Shown: positions 61,380 through 64,000 of the stretch, piece after piece
Numbering within the stretch: the first letter of the stretch is position 1
Layout: every line of letters begins with the position of its first letter
Assembly (NCBI RefSeq): GCF_921293095.1
Contig: NC_060254.1
Coordinates: forward strand, 14,694,001-14,758,000
Length of the DNA: 64,000 bases
Reading direction: 5' to 3'
Source: Ischnura elegans
Lineage: Eukaryota; Arthropoda; Insecta; Odonata; Coenagrionidae
Translations under genes and position numbers: made by a program
Notes under the pieces: model-generated
Database searches by the model: none
What the model was told of the DNA's origin: nothing
The model's input: the letters and a program-made list of their open reading frames with translations, nothing else

Positions 61380-64000
61380 AAAAGGAAATATTGAAAAAAG
61401 GAAATATTAACAAAAGGAAATATTGAAAAAAAGAAGTATGGAAAAAAGAAAATATTGACAAAATGAAATATTGACAAAAGAAAATATTGAAAAAAGGAAG
61501 TATAGAAAAAAGGAAATATTAAGAAAAGGAAATATTGAAAAAAGGAAATATTGAAAAAAGGAAATATAGAAAAAAGGAAATATTAAGAAAAGGAAATATT
61601 GAAAAAAGGAAATATTGAAAAAAGGAAATATTCAGAAAAGGAAATATTTACATAAGGAAATATTGACAAAAGGAAATATATAAAAAAGGAAAAATTGAAA
61701 AAAGGAAATATTGAGAAAAGGAAATATTGAAAAAAGGAAGTAAAGAAAAAACGAAATATTGACAAAAAGAAATATTTAAAAATGGAAATATTGAAAAAAG
61801 GAAATATTGAAAAAAGGAAATAATGAAGAAAGGAAATATTGAAAAAAGGAAATATTGACAAAAGGAAATATTAAAAAAAGGAAATATTGAAAAAAGGAAA
61901 TATTGAAAAAAGCAATATTGAAAAAAGGAAATATTGACAAAAGGAAATATTGACAAAAGGAAATTTACAAAATAGGAAATATTGAAAAAAGGAAATATTG
62001 AAAAAAGGAAATATTGAAAAATGGAAATATTGAAAAAAGAAAATATTGACAAAAGGAAATATTGGAAAAAGGAAATATTGAAAAAAGCAGTATAGAAAAA
62101 AGGAAATATTGACAAAAGGAAATATTCACAAAAGGAAATATTGACAAAATGAAATATTGAATAAAGGAAATATTGAAAAAAGGAAGTATAGAGAAAAGGA
62201 AATATTGACAAAAGGAAATATTGAAAAAACAAAATATTGAAAAAAGGAAATATTGACAAAAGGGAATATTGACAAAAGGAAATTTTGAATGAAGGAGATA
62301 TTGAAAAAAGGATGAATAGAAAAAAGGAAGTATAGAAAAAAGAAAGTATAGAAAAAAGGAAATATTGAAAAAAGGAAATATTAACAAAAGGAAATATTGA
62401 AAAAAAGAAGTATGGAAAAAAGAAAATATTGACAAAATGAAATATTGACAAAAGAAAATATTGAAAAAAAGAAGTATAGAAAAAAAGAAATATTGACAAA
62501 AAGAAATATTGAAAAAAGGAAGTATAGAAAAAAGGAAATATTGAAAAAAGGAAATCTTGTAAAAAGGTAACATGGAAAAAAGGAAATATTGACAAAAGAA
62601 AATATTGACAAAAGGAAATTTTGAAAGAAGGAGATATTGAAATAAGGAAGTATAGAAAAAAGGAAGTATAGAAAAAAGAAAGTATGGAAAAAAGGAAATA
62701 TTGATAAAGGAAATATTGAAAAAAGGAAATATTAACAAAAGGAAATATTGAAAAAAGTAAATATTGAAAAAAGGAAATATTGAAAAAAAAGTATAGAAAA
62801 AAGTAAATATTGACAAAAGGAAATATTGAAAACAGGAAATACTGAATAAAGGAAATATTGACAAAAGGAAGTTTAGAGAAAAGGAAATATTGACAAAAGG
62901 AAATATTGAAGAACGAAAGTATTGAAAAAAGGAAATATTGAAAAAAGGAAATATTGAAAAAAGGTAATATTGACAAAAGGAAATATTGACAAAAGGAAAT
63001 ATTAAAAAAAGGAAATATTGAAAAATGGAAATATTGAAAAAAGGAAATATTGAAAAAAGCAATATTGAAAAAAGGAAATATTGACAAAAGGAAATATTGA
63101 CAAAAGGAAATATACAAAATAGGAAATATTGAAAAAAGGAAATATTGAAAAAAGGAAATATTGAAAAAAGGAAGTAAAGAAAAAACGAAATATTGACAAA
63201 AAGAAATATTGAAAAATGGAAATATTGAAAAAAGGAAATATTGAAAAAAGGAAATAATGAAGAAAGGAAATATTGAAAAAAGGAAATATTGACAAAAGGA
63301 AATATTAAAAAAAGGAAATATTGAAAAATGGAAATATTGAAAAAAGGAAATATTGAAAAAAGCAATATTGAAAAAAGGAAATATTGACAAAAGGAAATAT
63401 TGACTAAAGGAAATATACAAAATAGGAAATATTGAAAAAAGGAAATATTGAAAAAAGGAAATATTGAAAAATGGAAATATTGAAAAAAGAAAATATTGAC
63501 AAAAGGAAATATTGAAAAAAGGAAATATTGAAAAAAGCAGTATAAAAAAAAGGAAATATTGACAAAAGGAAATATTCACAAAAGGAAATATTGACAAAAT
63601 GAAATATTGAATAAAGGAAATATTGAAAAAAGGAAGTATAGAGAAAAGGAAATATTGACAAAAGGAAATATTGAAAAAAGAAAATATTGAAAAAAGGAAA
63701 TATTGACAAAAGGAAATAATGACAAAAGGAAATTTTGAATGAAGGAGATATTGAAAAAAGGATGAAAAGAAAAAAGGAAGTATAGAAAAAAGAAAGTATA
63801 GAAGAAAGGAAATATTGAAAAAAGGAAATATTAACAAAAGGAAATATTGAAAAAAAGAGGTATGGAAAAAAGAAAATATTGACAAAATGAAATATTGACA
63901 AAAGAAAATATTGAAAAAAGGAAGTATAGAAAAAAGGAAATATAAAGAAAAGGAAATATTGAAAAAAGGAAATATAGAAAAAAGGAAATATTAAGAAAAG
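61380..64000 (-). repeat. three-copy higher-order block at right end
   Basis: The variant AAGARGTATGGAAAAAAG lies at about 61431, 62405 and 63855 (offsets 974 and 1,450, total 2,424) with shared flanks containing TGAATGAAGGAGATATTG and GGATGAATAGA or GGATGAAAAGA. Confidence 0.85.

Larger units (their letters stand above)
50523..64000 (-). repeat. 16-bp satellite array, right arm (inverted), continues past window
   Basis: The same unit in reverse complement, GAAAAAAGGAAATATT, with GACAAAAGG and AAGTATAGA variants corresponding to the left arm's TTTTGT and CTATACTT forms. About 840 units are present and the array is still running at 64,000. Stop-free frames lie on the - strand only, because the A-rich strand contains TGA in each TATTGA. 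Internal duplications of 1,468, 2,424, 974 and 4,326 bp offset are visible. Confidence 0.98.

Noticed and set aside
39306..63901. Very long open reading frames, up to 965 codons, rich in Phe, Ile, Ser, Leu and Tyr
   Set aside because: They are forced by a 16-bp repeat lacking stops in all three frames of one strand; frames overlap each other completely and encode a 16-residue cycle. Strand of openness switches exactly where the array inverts.
39111..64000. CRISPR-like regularly spaced repeats
   Set aside because: Units are directly tandem with no unique spacers, in eukaryotic-type DNA; this is satellite DNA.

Overview
This window looks like animal nuclear DNA, most likely from an arthropod with a large, AT-rich, transposon-laden genome. 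It shows spliced exons with GT/AG junctions and relics of many eukaryotic transposon groups: non-LTR retrotransposons, a Penelope-like element with a GIY-YIG domain, hAT, piggyBac, a P-like element with a THAP trace, pogo/Tigger-like and Harbinger-like. No bacterial operon, CRISPR array or convincing tRNA/rRNA gene was seen. The species assignment is inference; no database search was possible.

Region 1, 1-10.9 kb: mostly non-coding. It holds three low-confidence exon candidates at the left edge, a 27-bp minisatellite (2.67-2.92 kb), a TA microsatellite, a small TIR element (7.2-7.4 kb), and three hairpins within 1.5 kb, including perfect palindromes of 32 bp and 64 bp.

Region 2, 10.9-31 kb: decayed genes and transposons. 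At 10.9-11.8 kb a five-exon SGNH/GDSL-hydrolase-like gene can be read with all four family residues and consistent splice phases, but three premature stops. Exons of a Myb/SANT-like (trihelix) protein occur three times on the + strand (12.8, 16.8-17.3 and 27.4-30.8 kb). The last is a nearly full five-exon model ending in a coiled coil, and it is also broken. Between and around them lie piggyBac (14.9-16.1 kb), hAT-type with a nested Harbinger-like element (18.3-20.5 kb), a LINE endonuclease piece (21.3-22.3 kb), a P-like element (22.4-25.0 kb) and a LINE RT 3' end interrupted by a Tigger-like terminus (26.1-27.1 kb).

Region 3, 31-39.1 kb: more repeats. These are a degenerate ~165-bp tandem repeat, a foldback MITE, a piggyBac MITE, a hAT MITE with perfect 8-bp duplications, and a Penelope-like insertion made of two identical 923-bp copies head to head, flanked by an 11-12 bp target duplication.

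Region 4, 39.1-64.0 kb: one 16-bp satellite fills the last ~24.9 kb and runs off the window. The + strand is T-rich (unit CAATATTTCCTTTTTT) up to ~50,522, then the whole array inverts and the + strand is A-rich. Each arm carries kilobase-scale internal duplications. The very long open frames here are a by-product of a 16-bp unit with no stop codon in any frame of its T-rich strand, not genes. This giant inverted satellite is the most unusual structure in the window.
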